From the NCBI RefSeq assembly GCF_028640845.1, contig NC_080542.1:134905080-134969079 (forward strand): a stretch of DNA of 64,000 nt. The letters are read 5' to 3'. The DNA comes from Ahaetulla prasina (taxonomy: Eukaryota > Chordata > Lepidosauria > Squamata > Colubridae). Positions 46,782 through 58,893 of this stretch are shown one piece after another. The notes below the pieces were generated by a model. It was not told the DNA's origin and did no database searches. It saw only the letters and a program-made list of their open reading frames with translations. Every line of letters starts with the position of its first letter. Position 1 is the stretch's first letter. A program made the translations under genes and the position numbers.

Positions 46782-47867
46782 TCTAAAATAAAGGAAGAGC
46801 TGCAACCCATTTGAATCGGTGTCTGCACTTTCCAAATTTTACAGACGTGTTCTGAAAATATTTTGTTGACTGTGTCAAAACAAACATGTCTGCCAAGCCT
46901 GTCTTTGTTTTAGCTTTGAGGAAGCTTTTGTTCATGCGATGGCATTCTCTGGGGCGTGTCTGTGTGTCAAAATCTCTCAAGGGCGAGGCAGCCCATTCAA
47001 AAAAAAATGTGAATAATAAATAAACAAATCTGCAGTATAATCTCACTCCATTTGCACATGCAAGGGTGGCTAAGTGACTGAATCATGCAGGTTTTAACAC
47101 ATACATCACTGTGCCCCATGGGGGCTGCTGCCTCTGCATTGGATTTCAACTTCAATTTTCTGGAATCAGCTTCTATTTAGACAATAGGAGGTTTGCCTAA
47201 TTATTTTCTCCATTTGTTCCTTTTTCTTTAAAGGCCACTTTGGATTGCATTAGTCGTCTAGATCAATGCCCTCTTGCAAATGTTTTAAATTGCAGCTTGA
47301 ATCCGGCTCGCTTTGCTGACCTTTCAAGTCAGAGGCACTGGACCAGGAGTAAGTTTCCTACAGTAATCCCTAAAGTTGCCATTCTGAAAGTGGAATAAGA
47401 TGGAGAGGAGCTGCACTAACTTAGCAAGCCTTGTGTGCAAGCTGATTTGTTTAATAATGAGAAATAAGGACGTTGCAGGAGAGAAATTATTTTGCCTCAT
47501 TTGTTTAGACCCGCCATCTCCCAAGGCTTTATAGAATGCTGACTGAAGGGCATGTAGAAACGGCTCAGCAGAAACTGCCTGGATCTATTGTAGTTCTGTC
47601 TTTACAAAATATATGCTGAAAATATAAAAGGACTAGAGAAACTACTATCTTCCCAGTAGGTAGTCTATTAAAACAAAGTCCTACAAACTTCTTACGACTA
47701 CCACCATGAGACAAAAAAAATATCCCTCTAGATGCATAATTCATATTCTATAATTTTCTCTGCCTCAAAATTATACTTCTGTGACTGGCCTGATCTTTGC
47801 TTCTCTTAAATGCAGCCTTCTCTGCTCACAAATATTGCATGTATTTGGGTTTGGGCAAATGGCCACT

Positions 47868-48209
47868 TTGTTGTTGTTGTTAATTGCGAAGTTGTGTCCG
47901 ACCCATCGCGACCCCATGGACAACGTTCCTCCAGGCCTTCCTGTCCTCTACCATCCTCTGGAGTCCATTTAAACTCATGCCTACTGCTTCAGTGACTCCA
48001 TCCAGCCACCTCATTCTCTGTCATCCCTTTCTTCTTTTGCCCTCAGTCTTTCCCAGCATTAGGCTCTTCTCCAGTGAGTCCTTCTTTCTCATAAGGTGGT
48101 CAAAGTATTTCAGTTTCATCTTCAGGATCTGGCCTTCTAAAGAGCAGTCAGGGTTGATCTCTTCTAGGACTGATTTGTTTGTTCGCCTTGCAGTCCAAGG
48201 GACTCGCAG
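47868..48209 (-). mobile_element. BovB (RTE) LINE 3' end, 5'-truncated
   Basis: On the - strand a frame reads RRTNKSVLEEINPDCSLEG and then YFDHLMRKKDSLEK, matching the C-terminal tail of the BovB protein as I recall it. 'ccatggggtcgcgatgggtc' and 'ggacacaactt' follow, then a (CAA)n tail. The duplication atggccact is identical on both sides (47859-47867, 48210-48218). No catalytic domain is present. Confidence 0.85.
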
Positions 48210-48904
48210 ATGGCCACTATAGTTTGCTAAATCTGTGGGGAGATGAAATGCAATTAGTATTTCATGTTTTGGTTCTAAAGTCTTCTGTATTGCATAAAAA
48301 AGTACCTGGAAGTTGGTTAAGGACAACGGTGTGCTAAAATTAGCTTGTATCAGCTGAAAAGAATGGATTGCTAAATTTTTGTGGAATTTTGGGAGCTAGT
48401 TGAGAGCAGAGCTGAGACATGTGTTTAGTGCACTGATCAGCTGTTTTTAACAGCACAGTGATGGTAATGGAGTCCATGCAGTCTGTGGCATAACATTTAC
48501 TAGTACATCACTGCCAAAGGCAAACATTTAGTAGTCTACAAGCAACTGTAGCATCTAGAACATGTCAAGATATGTTGAATATTAGTTGCACTAGGAATGG
48601 GCTTCCTATACTCTTTATCTGTAGTTATTTCATTCACATCTAAAGTTTAGATTCAAAGATGTATATGAAGGCCATGTCAAACTTTTCCAAGGCAGTGTGT
48701 CTTTCCAGCAATGATGATATTAAAACCAGAATATTTTTATTGTTTCGTATCACATATTCAATTTCTATGTTGAACAGCGTGTTTTCCAGGTGTCCAGAGT
48801 GTTAACATATAAACATCATTATTGTAATTATATATAGACATATATGCAATAATATTAATCATTATTAAAAAGTATACTACCTTCTATTATGGCTATAACA
48901 ATTA

Positions 48905-49277
48905 CCGTATATACTCGAATATAAGCCGATCCGAGTATAAGCCGAGGTCCCCAATTTTACCCCAAAAAACTGGGGTAAACTGGGGACTCGAGTATAAGCC
49001 GAGGGAGGGAAATGAGGCAGCTACCGGTCAGGGAAAGCCTCCCTCCCTCAGCTGAGAAGGCTGGCGGCTCCCCTGCCCCGCCCTCTCACTGCACCGGCAG
49101 GGCTTCCCCGCGCTAATGCAAAAGCCCGACAAGTTTGCACCATCCGGTATAATGTGAAAAAAAGAAGAAGAAAAAAAACTCGAGTATAAGCCGTATATAC
49201 TCGAGTATAAGCCGAGGGGATGTTTTTCAGCACAAAAAACGTGCTGAAAAACTCGGCTTATACTCGAGTATATACGG
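48905..49277. mobile_element. TA-flanked MITE (CCGTATATACTCGA type)
   Basis: Terminal inverted repeats CCGTATATACTCGA / complement, TA on each side (48903-48904, 49278-49279). Multiple 'gagtataagccgag' modules lie in both orientations near the ends. The GC-rich centre has no coding support. Confidence 0.75.
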
Positions 49278-49442
49278 TATATAACCATCAAAATATTTAC
49301 TGGTCACTTTTTCTTTCTCATGTAGTCATATTTCACACATATCCACTTCTCTAACCTCAATATCTGTCAATTAACCGTTTGCAGAATAGTTCCCATATTA
49401 TAAAATATTTCGAGTCTTCTTTTCCTTTGATTTTTAGAGTTA

Positions 49443-49990
49443 AGAATAGAATAGAATAGAATAGAATAGAATAGAATAGAATAGAATAGAATAGAATAGA
49501 ATTTTTTTTATTGGCCAAGTGTGATTGGACACACAAGGAATTTGTCTTGGTGCATATGCTCTCAGTGTACATAAAAGAAAAGATACGTTCATCAAGGTAC
49601 AACATTTACAACACAATTGATGGTCAATATATCAATATAAATCATAAGGATTGCCAGCAACAAGTTATAGTCATACAGTCATAAATGGAAAGAGATTGGT
49701 GATGGGAACTATGAGAAGATTAATAGTAGTGCAGATTCAGTAAATAGTTTGACAGTCTTGATGGAATTATTTGTTTAGCAGAGTGATGGCCCTCGGGAAA
49801 AAACTGTTCTTGTGTCTAGTTGTTCTGGTGTGCAATGCTCTATAGTGTTGTTTTGAGGGTAGTAGTTGAAACAGTTTATGTCCAGGACGGGAGGGGTCTG
49901 TAAATATTTTCATGGCCCTCTTCTTGATTCGTGCAGTATACAGGTCCTCAATGGAAGGCAGGTTGGTAGCAATTATTTTTTCTTAATCTA
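49443..49990 (-). mobile_element. CR1/L3-type LINE 3' end with pentamer microsatellite tail
   Basis: Reads antisense: an AATAG/AATAGA-type pentamer tract at 49443-49501 (the 3' tail), then 'ttggccaagtgtgattggac' and a ~480-bp body ending near 'caggttggtagcaattatt'. This body and tail match the snake CR1-L3 (Snake1-type) repeat as I remember it. Confidence 0.75.
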
Positions 49991-50394
49991 CCTATTCCAT
50001 AATTTTTTTTTAGTTCCCATGATTTAGAGTTAATTTTTCTACCACTTACGCTGATAACTTGTGTCCAATGCAATTTTACAGGACTATGTAGATAAGTAAC
50101 TAAAGAACACTGAAGATGAAACCAGTAACATTACAATTTGAAATTAATTAAGTACATCCTTGAAATCAGAGAAAAGGAATAAAGTTGGACCTGACTCCCA
50201 AGACTACATGAACAAAACCATGTAGTTTTCTTGGTAACAGCATAAAATTTGTTGGCTGTTACCTTCTAGGATTTAATTTTGTTTTTCTCAGACTTGTCTA
50301 CAAAACTGTATTTTCCTAGTAGTTCATTATCCAAAAACTCACCGCAGATCAAAACCTGATCAGAATTTTGAAACCATCATCCCATCATCTAGGT

Positions 50395-50868
50395 CAGCGG
50401 TTCTCAACCTGTGGGTCGGGACCCCGTTGGGGGTCGAATGATGATTTGCCAGGGGTCGCCTAAGACCATCGGAAATATGGGAAGTATATTTGCAAGTTGA
50501 AGAATCTCGCTCCAATGGTTGACTCCACAAGCCAGCTGCAGGCTCTTCAAATCACTAGCTGAATTCGGCTTCAGGCACGATGAATTAAAAAAGAGAGAAA
50601 TCTTTGCTCTGATGTCTCCCTCTCAAGCCAGCTGCAATCACTCCCAATTGCTAGCTTAATCTGGCTTCAGGTGCGATAAACTTAATAGGGGAGGAGTCTC
50701 CGCTTTAATGCCTCTGTCCTCAAGGCAATCTCAAGCAGCTCAGATCGCTAGCCAATACGGCTTCAGGCGCGATAAGTTCAAAACGAAAATAATTTTATGG
50801 TTGGGGTCGCCACATCATGGGGAATTGTATTAAAGGGGTCGCAGCACTATAAAGGTTGAGAACCACTG
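50395..50868. mobile_element. SPIN-like hAT element with perfect target duplication
   Basis: Begins CAGCGGTTCTCAACCTGTGG and ends with its complement (GGTTGAGAACCACTG). The 8-bp duplications atctaggt are identical (50387-50394, 50869-50876). The subterminal 'ggggtcgcctaagaccatcg' matches SPIN-type hATs as I recall them. The core holds three diverged ~100-bp direct repeats with 'ggcttcaggcacgat'. No transposase. Confidence 0.8.
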
Positions 50869-51299
50869 ATCTAGGTGCTGTCCCTTGCTGAAGAATTAAC
50901 TGCCTTTCCTATAAAATGATCATATTTATGATGGACTAAATGCTCCTTCACTTCAAACAAATTCCTGCCTCCTCACTAAAAAAAATTCTTGCAAAAAATA
51001 TTTCTTCAGGGTTTTTTTTATGTTTCTCGAAAGCATTTCTTTCTTTCTTGATTATTTTCTGAGATATTCCACCTTTCTTTTAATGGGTTAAAATTTACAG
51101 GTCTTGATGAAATGGCAAATTACTTTCCTAAATAGTATAAAGCTTTTCGCTTGTGATGCTTCTGAAATATATTTTATACTGTCACTTTTCTGTAGCTGAA
51201 TTCTATTTTTCAAGAGGATTCAGATGTGTGGATATAGATTTTTTTCTTTGGCTTAATAAGTACTCTTTGCTTAACAACTGGTCACTTAATTACCACTCA

Positions 51300-51569
51300 A
51301 TTATTTTTTTTTAATTTTCATTTATATCCTGCCCTTCTCCGAAGACTCAGGGCAGTTTAAACTGTGTTAAGCAATAGTCTTCATCCATTTGTATATTATA
51401 TACAAAGTCAACTTATTGCCTCCAACAATCTGGGTCCTCATTTTACCTACCTTATAAAGGATGGAAGGCTGAGTCAACCTTGGGCCTGGTGGGACTTGAA
51501 CCTGCAGTAATTGCAAGCAGCTGCTGTTAATAACAGGCTGCATTAGTCTGTTGAGCCACCAGAGGCCCA
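51300..51569 (-). mobile_element. tRNA-derived SINE, left arm of inverted pair
   Basis: Complete antisense copy: T-rich tail, 'tcctgcccttctccgaagac', body, 'gtgggacttgaacctgcag' (B box) and the head ending 'ccaccagaggccca'. Closely similar to 51636-51898. Confidence 0.85.
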
Positions 51570-51635
51570 GGTCCCCAAAAACTAGTTATAATCTGATTTT
51601 CAAGCTCTAATGGGCACACACATACAAAACAAAAT

Positions 51636-51898
51636 GGGCCTCTGGTGGCGCAACAGGCTAATGCAGCCTATTATTAAGAGCAACTGCTTGCAATATTGCA
51701 GGTTCAAGTCCCACCAGGCCCAAGGTTAACTCAGCCTTCCATCCTTTATAAGGTAGGTAAAATGAGGACCCAGATTGTTGGGGGGCAATAAGTTGACTTT
51801 GTATATAGTATACAAATGGATGAAGACTATTGCTTAACACAATGTAAGCCGCCCTGAGTCTTCGGAGAAGGGCGGGATATAAATGCAAAAAAAACCCA
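51636..51898 (+). mobile_element. tRNA-derived SINE, right arm of inverted pair
   Basis: Head 'gggcctctggtggcgcaaca', 'gttcaagtcccacc' B box, 'ccgccctgagtcttcggaga' and an A-rich end. Its 5' end faces that of 51300-51569 across about 66 bp. Confidence 0.87.
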
Positions 51899-52256
51899 AA
51901 CACACACACACACACACACAGTCACCTAATCATAATTGGGTGCCTGGCAACTGTCTCACATTTATGGCCATTTACAGCATCCTGCAGTCATATAACTGCA
52001 ATTTTTGGCTTTTTTTGGTGGAGCAGATTTTGCTGTTTACTTCTGGTTTCCATAAAAAAAACCATCCATTGGATAAAATGGATTAATTTAGTGATCATAC
52101 CATTTTCTTTATGAATGTTAATAAATTTGTGTAACCATAAACAAATCCTGCAAAAAAGTTCATAAAAACTAGGCCTGGTCACATGATGATCCACTTAACA
52201 ATTGCAAAGGTTTTTGACCAAAATTCCAGTCATAAGTTGAGGACTACCTTTACTGC

Positions 52257-54013
52257 ATGTCCAAACAACCCAGGATCACATTATGAGATTCTCTAGATTA
52301 TACAACTACCAATTAATTATAAGTTTGACTGTGAATCCTAATGTGAAATCTCCAGTTCTTGTGGTTATCTATTTTTAATATTTGGCATATATAAAGAACA
52401 GTAATATCATGAAATAGTGGAGATGTATTTCTCTTCTAGTACTCTGTGAAAAGATAATCTTTGAATCAACTCATGAAGATTGTTTTTAAGAGGGACTTGG
52501 TAATCTAATTTTACCTATCTTTACAAACAACACTTATCCATCACAAAATACATTATCTGAAATTAGGCATGCACTGAAGGGATAAAAAAAAAACCCTCTT
52601 CTAACAAAAAATAGTGTCCAGGAACATGAAGGAGGCGTGGCAGAGGGTTGAAAAGAAGGATGATCCTAGAATCACCATGTAGCCACAAACAAATTAAGTC
52701 CCAACACCCTTGATTGCTGTTGAATCTTATCTGTCTCTAACCAGGTGCTGACCATTAGTTGAGAAAATTTCTCTACGTAGGCTTTTAGCAATAAATCAGT
52801 TAAATTGAACCTTCATGTGTAGACCTGGATTTTTTTGCACCTGACAGAGCAGGTCTTGTCTGGATTTTGGAAGTAGATATTTATATCTTTTCCTTTTACA
52901 ATTGGATTTGGAACAGCATACATCCTAAATATATAAAAATAAATTGAAAAGGAAGCGCTGTTTCTTGTTAAAGAAAGGTTTGATTACCTCTTGCTCAGAA
53001 TAATTGTCATGCATTTTCCCCATTATAATGTCTTTTTATAAACTTGCCCTGTAATGTAGATTAAGGTATAAATTCCATTTTGGCTGCCTCGATGCATATT
53101 CATTGAGTTGAAAGCCCAGACAATTATTCTGATCATTTTGCTGCCAGATGGAACGAGTTGTAGGCTTTGACAGACACTTGATTTGACAGAATAATCCCTA
53201 AGAAATTTTCTGGATTATTTTTTTTTTCAAACACATTTTCCCCCACCTCAATTTGGAAGAAATGAGGTTGTATGACAGAGTGAGAATGCAAGCAGATTTG
53301 GAAATAATTTCATTATTTCTTTTATACCAGTTTGCTTTTTTTTAAAAAAAGTTACCTTTCTGTTCCTTTATGCTCATAAAGATTTAGAATCAATTCATAG
53401 TTTTGGGCACGTGGGCAAACTGACGTCTCTCCTGGGGTAAGCAATGAACAACAGAGGTAAATACTGCATAAACAATCCAGGAAAAAAATTATATTAGTAG
53501 GATACAGCCGTATTCCAGAGGGGTATCATATCACATTATTTCTCCCTAAACAGCAGGAGAAACAGAAGGAATGTTATGCTTCCACACCTGTTATATCGTG
53601 TTAGTTTTGATAGTGTTTGAATAGGTAGAGAGGAATATGCATTGTGAGTCCCAATAAAGCAGCAGTTTGAAAAATAAATGTTTTCCGTGTTTGAACATAT
53701 CAGGCAAACTTTTCTGATCTAAGGCTACCCAGATGTGTTATCCTACTCCAAACTTTTCCCTCTCAAAATTCCAAGGGTTGAAATCCAATGCATCTGGAAA
53801 AAGGAAGACATATTTATATATTATTCTTCTAATACTCCTAATGAACTAGGAGATGTTATAACGGGGAAGTTCACCATAACCGTGTTTTGCATTGCGTTTT
53901 GCAAAATGGAAAATAGAAACTTGCTTCATTCAAAGAGTTCTTATATTCTGTCAGTCTCCTTTAAATTTGTTTGCAAAATCTCCCCAGAATCTTTGTCTCT
54001 TTCAAGCTTATAA
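52257..54013. other. Unassigned intronic sequence
   Basis: No recognised transposon ends. 53030-53340 looks unique and could include conserved noncoding DNA, judged only from balanced complexity. Confidence 0.4.
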
Positions 54014-54343
54014 AGATAGTCCTTGATTTATGACCACAATAGGGGCCAGAATTTCAGTTGTACGTTGTTGCAGTCATAAATTGAGGCACCCACATGACCA
54101 GACCCTGATTTTTCAACCATGTTTACACGGTTATTCAGCAATTTATTCCAGAAACCAGAACAAAAAAAAATCCATTGCAAATGTAGGCCAGTTGTTAAGG
54201 ACCCAAAATACAGTTATATGACAGGGATGGGATGTGGGAGGCACTTACAATAGCTGGAAATACTTAATAAAGCACCTTTCTGGGTTTGTCATAACTTTAA
54301 ACGATCATTAAATCACCAGTCATAAGTTGAGGATTGCCTGGTA
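54014..54343. mobile_element. Mariner-like MITE copy
   Basis: 'gatagtccttgatttatgac' start and 'gtcataagttgaggattgcc' end match the family termini. Interior diverged. Confidence 0.5.
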
Positions 54344-54769
54344 TATGGTCTTTGGAAGATTGTATTCCTCTGCAGTTCCAAGAAAGCTAGTTTTGAGACT
54401 TTTGTGTTGATTTTAAGTAGCATGATTATAGAAATTCTCAGAAAATTAAGAGCAACTGTTTTCTACACACAGTTACTATAAAACTAGGCTATTGTTTCAA
54501 AAGAGTTCCTCATAAGTCATATTTTGCCTGGGAATATTGAGCAGGTTTTGCATAGGCTTTCAGAGAGATTTTTCAAAACAAATGCCCAATGTTATTTCCT
54601 GACTTAGAAATTTTTATTTATTACACAGAAAAAAATGAAGAATTTTCATTATTTATAGTACATTGCAGTTAAGTAATTGCCGAGTCACCTCATTTAGAAT
54701 GTTACAGTTTTTACAAATTCCTCTTTCTTTAATAAATATGTATATATTTATATTTGCATTAAAATATAA

Positions 54770-54915
<146 letters not shown>

Positions 54916-55549
54916 CAAGGAAAATATAAACCTGACTATTATTATTTTAAATATATTATTTTCCTGTTACTCTCATGGCTAGCATGGACTCAAATTTTCA
55001 CTAAATAAAAATATTTTCATATAATAAATTGATGGACTTCAGACAAAATTTCAAAATCTTATGTGGGAGGCCAGGGTGTATTCCCCAGTTTTACAAAATT
55101 AAGTGGTTTCAGACTGGGGCTTTTTTTTTTTTAACCTATACTCCTCGTTCTTGATTGAGGTTTTTTGCTCCATTTAATTAATGCCTCTCTGCAAGGGCAC
55201 TCATGGGCAGTTCAGTGTATAAAATAATGCAGCAAGAAGAAACAGAATATGTGCGAATCTCCTAGCTGGGCTACCACAGTTGATTCTATGCCTTTGGAAA
55301 CAAGGTTTAAAATAGGGTTATCAGATCTGGGCTGCAAAACTCCAGATGATCCTTAGGGAGCAAACACACAGAACTCTTAATTATTTTCTACCAACTGGAG
55401 GTCATCCGGAATATTGCAGGTCACTTCTGATATCCCTGCTTGAAGGCAATGGTCATCCATATCAGACATGATAGAGTCCTGTCAGCAGCAACCATAAGAT
55501 GGTTGCTGCTGCCCGCATAAGATATGTGCCTGCATTGCATGCTCAAGAT

Positions 55550-55703
55550 CAGTAGTGGGTTTCCATTTAGTCTGCTACTGATTTGCACGCTCGAGCAATG
55601 CTTTTGCGTATGCGCAGAAACATCTGGGTGGGCGGGCGGAGTCTCCTGCCACTGCCACTACCAATTCGCCCGATCCGGGGGAACTGATAGCAACTCACCA
55701 CTG
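55550..55703. mobile_element. hAT-type MITE (CAGTGGTGGG family)
   Basis: 154 bp from CAGTAGTGGGTTTCC to CAACTCACCACTG. Target duplications ctcaagat are identical (55542-55549, 55704-55711). GC-rich non-coding core. Confidence 0.85.
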
Positions 55704-55786
55704 CTCAAGATGTGAATAGAGCATCCTGATGCATCTCCTACCAATATGTAATGTTGACACCAGGCTAGAAACCAGAAGCCAGTGAG

Positions 55787-56070
55787 TTCTAGTCTTGCGT
55801 TTGTCATGCAAGCTGGCTGGGTGACTTTGGGCCTATCAATGGGGGAATGTAAATTCTAGTCCCACCTAGGCACAAGAGCCAGCTGGTTGACTTTGGGCTA
55901 ATCACTAGGAGACTGTAAGTACTAGTCTCCCTTCGGCATGGAAAACCAGTTGGGTGATTTTGGACTAGTCACTCTGTCTCAGCCCAACTCATCTCACAGG
56001 GCAATTGCTGTGGGAAAAATAGGAGAAGGAAGGAGCATTAGGTGTGTTTGCCACTTCGATTTATTTATAA
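55787..56070 (+). mobile_element. SINE-like repeat with a ~66-bp module in triplicate
   Basis: Units begin at 55787, 55854 and 55920, each with 'ctagtc', a 'ctggttgactttgggc'-like phrase and a 'tcac' end. 'gtcactctgtctcagcccaa', 'ctcacagggcaattgctgtg' and a 'ttatttataaaaacagtaaa' end follow. This resembles a tRNA-derived squamate SINE, but the family name is uncertain. Confidence 0.5.
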
Positions 56071-56398
56071 AAACAGTAAAGATGGGGTAAAAGAATCTTG
56101 CCCATTTTGACTTCTTCCCCTACCCTTGGTTACTATTGAGACTTGGAGCAGCTTCACAGTTGATGTGGGATTATTAGAAAGGCACACTTAAAATTCAAGC
56201 CCACTCTGAAAGACTAAGAGATAGAGGGAAAAGTATTTTAGAAAAATTAATGAACAATATAAAACTTCCCATGGAGGTAAAATAATACCCACGATAAAGG
56301 AACAAAAAAACAACAACAACAAACCACCAAACCCCAACCCAAATAATTTTAAGATCCCAATCTGTGAAACCATCCTAGTTAGTTGGATAGTCTGAGAG

Positions 56399-56477
<79 letters not shown>

Positions 56478-57190
56478 TTTGATTTCTATACCACCCTTCT
56501 CCTGAAGGACTCAGGGAGGTTAACAGCCAGAATAAAAACAACATAGACATAGACAAAAATTAAAAACATATTAAAAAGCTAATTCTAAAATTGGCCAAAA
56601 AAGTTAAAACTATCATAAACCAGCATAAACCCATTAAAATTTTGATTAATCCAGCCCCCCACGATGGAATAAAAAGGTCTTCAGCTCGCGTTTGAAGGTC
56701 CGGAGGTCGGGGAGTTGACGCAACCCCGGAGGCAGCTCATTCAAAAGGGCAGGAGCCCCCACAGAGAAGGCCCTCCCCCTGAGGGCTGCCAGTCGACATT
56801 GTTTGGCTGACGGCACCCTGAGGAGGCCCTCCCTATGGGAGTGCACAGGTTGATGGGAGGTTATTGTTGGCAGTAGGCGGTCCCGTAAGTAACCCGGTCC
56901 TATGCCATGGAGTGCTTTAAAGGTGATAACCAACACCTTGAATTGCACCCGGAACCACCAGCAGCCAGTGCAGCTTGCGCAGGAGAGGTGTTACATGGGA
57001 GCAACGTGGTGCTCCCTCTATTACCCGCGCAGCCGCATTCTGGACCAGCTGGAGCCTCCTGGTGCTCTTCAAGGGGAGCCCCATGTAGAGAGCATTGCAG
57101 TAGTCTAGGCGGGAAGTGACAAGGGCATGAGTGACCGTGCATAGGGAATCCTGGTCTAGGAAGGGACATATAAGATTAATACATCTGAGG
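56399..57190 (-). mobile_element. L2-like LINE 3' fragment with RT C-terminus
   Basis: On the - strand, 57170-56930 encodes ALVTSRLDYCNALYMGLPLK and LVQNAAARVIEGAPRCSHVT. After a frame change, 56948-56646 encodes FKVLVITFKALHGIGPGYL and FSVGAPALLNELPPGLR, the C-terminal blocks of L2-type reverse transcriptases. The 3' UTR ends 'gccctgagtccttcaggaga' and 'gggtggtatagaaat', then (AAAT)n at 56399-56480. Truncated and frameshifted, so inactive. Confidence 0.8.
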
Positions 57191-57389
57191 CAGTAGTAGT
57201 TTCCACTTATTTTTGCTACCGGTTCGGAATTGTGAGCATGCATGTGCGCATGTTTGCTTTGCTCATGTGCAGCGCTTCTGTGCATGCGCAGAGCATCCAT
57301 GATGACATCCGGATGGGTGGATGGAGCTTTCCGCAGCCACCGCTACCGATTTGTCTGAACCGGGCCGAACCGCTAGAAACCCACCACTG
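57191..57389. mobile_element. hAT-type MITE (CAGTGGTGGG family)
   Basis: 199 bp with ends CAGTAGTAGTTTCC and AAACCCACCACTG. Identical 8-bp duplications atctgagg (57183-57190, 57390-57397). It abuts the truncated 5' edge of the L2-like LINE. Confidence 0.85.
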
Positions 57390-57639
57390 ATCTGAGGGCT
57401 ACAAGATGGCTAAGTCTGTTGGCTGAGCATAAGAATTAACTCAATACTGTTTATAATTAGGTCTCTACGGCTTTCTCAAAATACTGTGATTTTACATTCC
57501 TGCCAAAACATTAAATATGATTACAGCCTTTCAATTATTAAAAGAGAGATGGGTGCAGAGCTAAAATTTTTAAGAGGAATCTTATTGTTTAAGTATGGAG
57601 ATGAAGTGTGGGCAAAAATGGAAGTCCTATTACATTACC

Positions 57640-58180
57640 AGGTTTTCTGTCAGGGGCGACTGTCCTTTTAAATACTGTAACCTGTGCCTAATTAATGTAA
57701 ACATCTGCATGAATTCTAGTAATAAGATGAAGTTCGCTACATAATACCTGCCATGACTTTCATTGAAGAAATCAATTAAGTCTTTATCCTTGGCTCTGAA
57801 AAGAGCCAGATCAATGTACTTCTTAATACCAATATCTGACTGTAGAATTTGACTTGTATGTTTTGTTTTGTTTTGTTTTAATTACCTGCCATCAGGAACC
57901 ACCTGATTTGTAATGCAAATCCGTGATAACCTTTTCTTCTTTTACATTACTGTTATTTTTTTTGCATGCATATGCTAACGCTGCTGTCTCTAGCTTCTCC
58001 TGCTTTATCTCCTATTTTTGAGCAGCTTCCCTTTTTTAAACATGTGTCTGTTATCTTGCCTTTTAGGCCCTTATGATATGTTAATTGATTAATTAGCAAT
58101 CTGAAGTATGGGCTTTCCCCTTCAGTCACACAAGCAATTTATAATGTTGGCAGGAAAACGGAGATTTAGCCCAATAATTA
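57640..58180. promoter_or_regulatory. Candidate conserved intronic element (unproven)
   Basis: Repeat-free stretch with an octamer ATGCAAAT near 57914-57921, CATGCATATGC near 57963, and 'ttaattgattaattagc' near 58080, the kinds of POU/homeodomain sites found in developmental enhancers. No conservation data are available. Confidence 0.25.
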
Positions 58181-58256
58181 ATTACTTCATATCTTGACGT
58201 TCTTTGACAAGGTCTCTCTTTTCTCATTTTTGATTTAGATATTTTAAGACCTATTC

Positions 58257-58370
58257 CAAGGTTTCTCAACCTTAGCAATTTTAAGACATGGAGATTTAAA
58301 CTCCCAGAATACCACAGCCATACCAAATGAAGTCTACACATCTTGAAATTTCTAAGGCTGAGAAACCCTG
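58257..58370. mobile_element. Foldback MITE (TTTCTCAACC type)
   Basis: 114-bp imperfect palindrome flanked by acctattc (58249-58256) and gcctattc (58371-58378), 7 of 8, again the 8-bp hAT signature. Confidence 0.7.
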
Positions 58371-58550
58371 GCCTATTCTATTTTTTTCAAGAATTTTATT
58401 AAAATTGCTATAATATAGCATTCAGATAAAAAAAGATGATAAGAAATGGGGAAAGGAAAGAAAGGGGAAAGAAATGTGTAAGTATAGGGAAAAAGAACTG
58501 ATTTTTAACTTTTTTTTAGCATAGTAAAATAGAAAATATACAGGTGAGCT

Positions 58551-58650
58551 TAAATGGACTCCAAAGGATGGTAGAGAACAGGAAGACCTGGAGGAACTTT
58601 GTCCTTGGGGTCGCGATGGGTCGGACACAACTTCAGAACTAAAAAACAAA
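58551..58650 (+). mobile_element. BovB LINE 3' terminus, ~100 bp
   Basis: 'aaatggactccaaaggatgg', then 'ttggggtcgcgatgggtcgg' and 'acacaacttcagaact', the same 3' UTR as 47868-48209 in the opposite orientation, ending A-rich. Confidence 0.75.
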
Positions 58651-58669
58651 TGGTGGCAAATATACAAGA

Positions 58670-58893
58670 GCTGTGGTGGTACAGTGGTTTGTATTGCAGG
58701 CTAATTCTGCCGACTCCCAAGCAGTTTGATTCTCGCCGGCTGAAGGTTGACTTAGCCTTCCATCTGTCTGAGGTTAATAAAATGAAGGCCCAGATTGTTG
58801 GGGGCAATATGCCAACTCTGTAAACTGCTTAGAGAGAGCTGTAAAGCATTATGAAGTGGTATATAAGTCTAAGAGCAATTGTTATTGCTATTC
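58670..58893 (+). mobile_element. tRNA-derived SINE (CTATTGCTAT-ended type)
   Basis: 'gctgtggtggtacagtggtt' head, 'gtttgattctcgccgg' B-box area, 'cccagattgttgggggcaat', 'gagctgtaaagcattatgaa', ending near 'gttattgctatt'. Confidence 0.75.

Larger units (their letters stand above)
51262..52256. mobile_element. Mariner-like MITE carrying an inverted SINE pair
   Basis: Outer pieces 51262-51299 ('gcttaacaactggtcactta') and 51915-52256 ('cataagttgaggactacctt') belong to the 19730 family. Between them lie the two SINEs and (CA)n at 51899-51920. Continuity is inferred from order. Confidence 0.5.

Noticed and set aside
56900..57300. Separate small genes opposite the L2-like LINE
   Set aside because: Overlapping frames in several phases are shadows of the decayed LINE RT C-terminus and the adjacent hAT.
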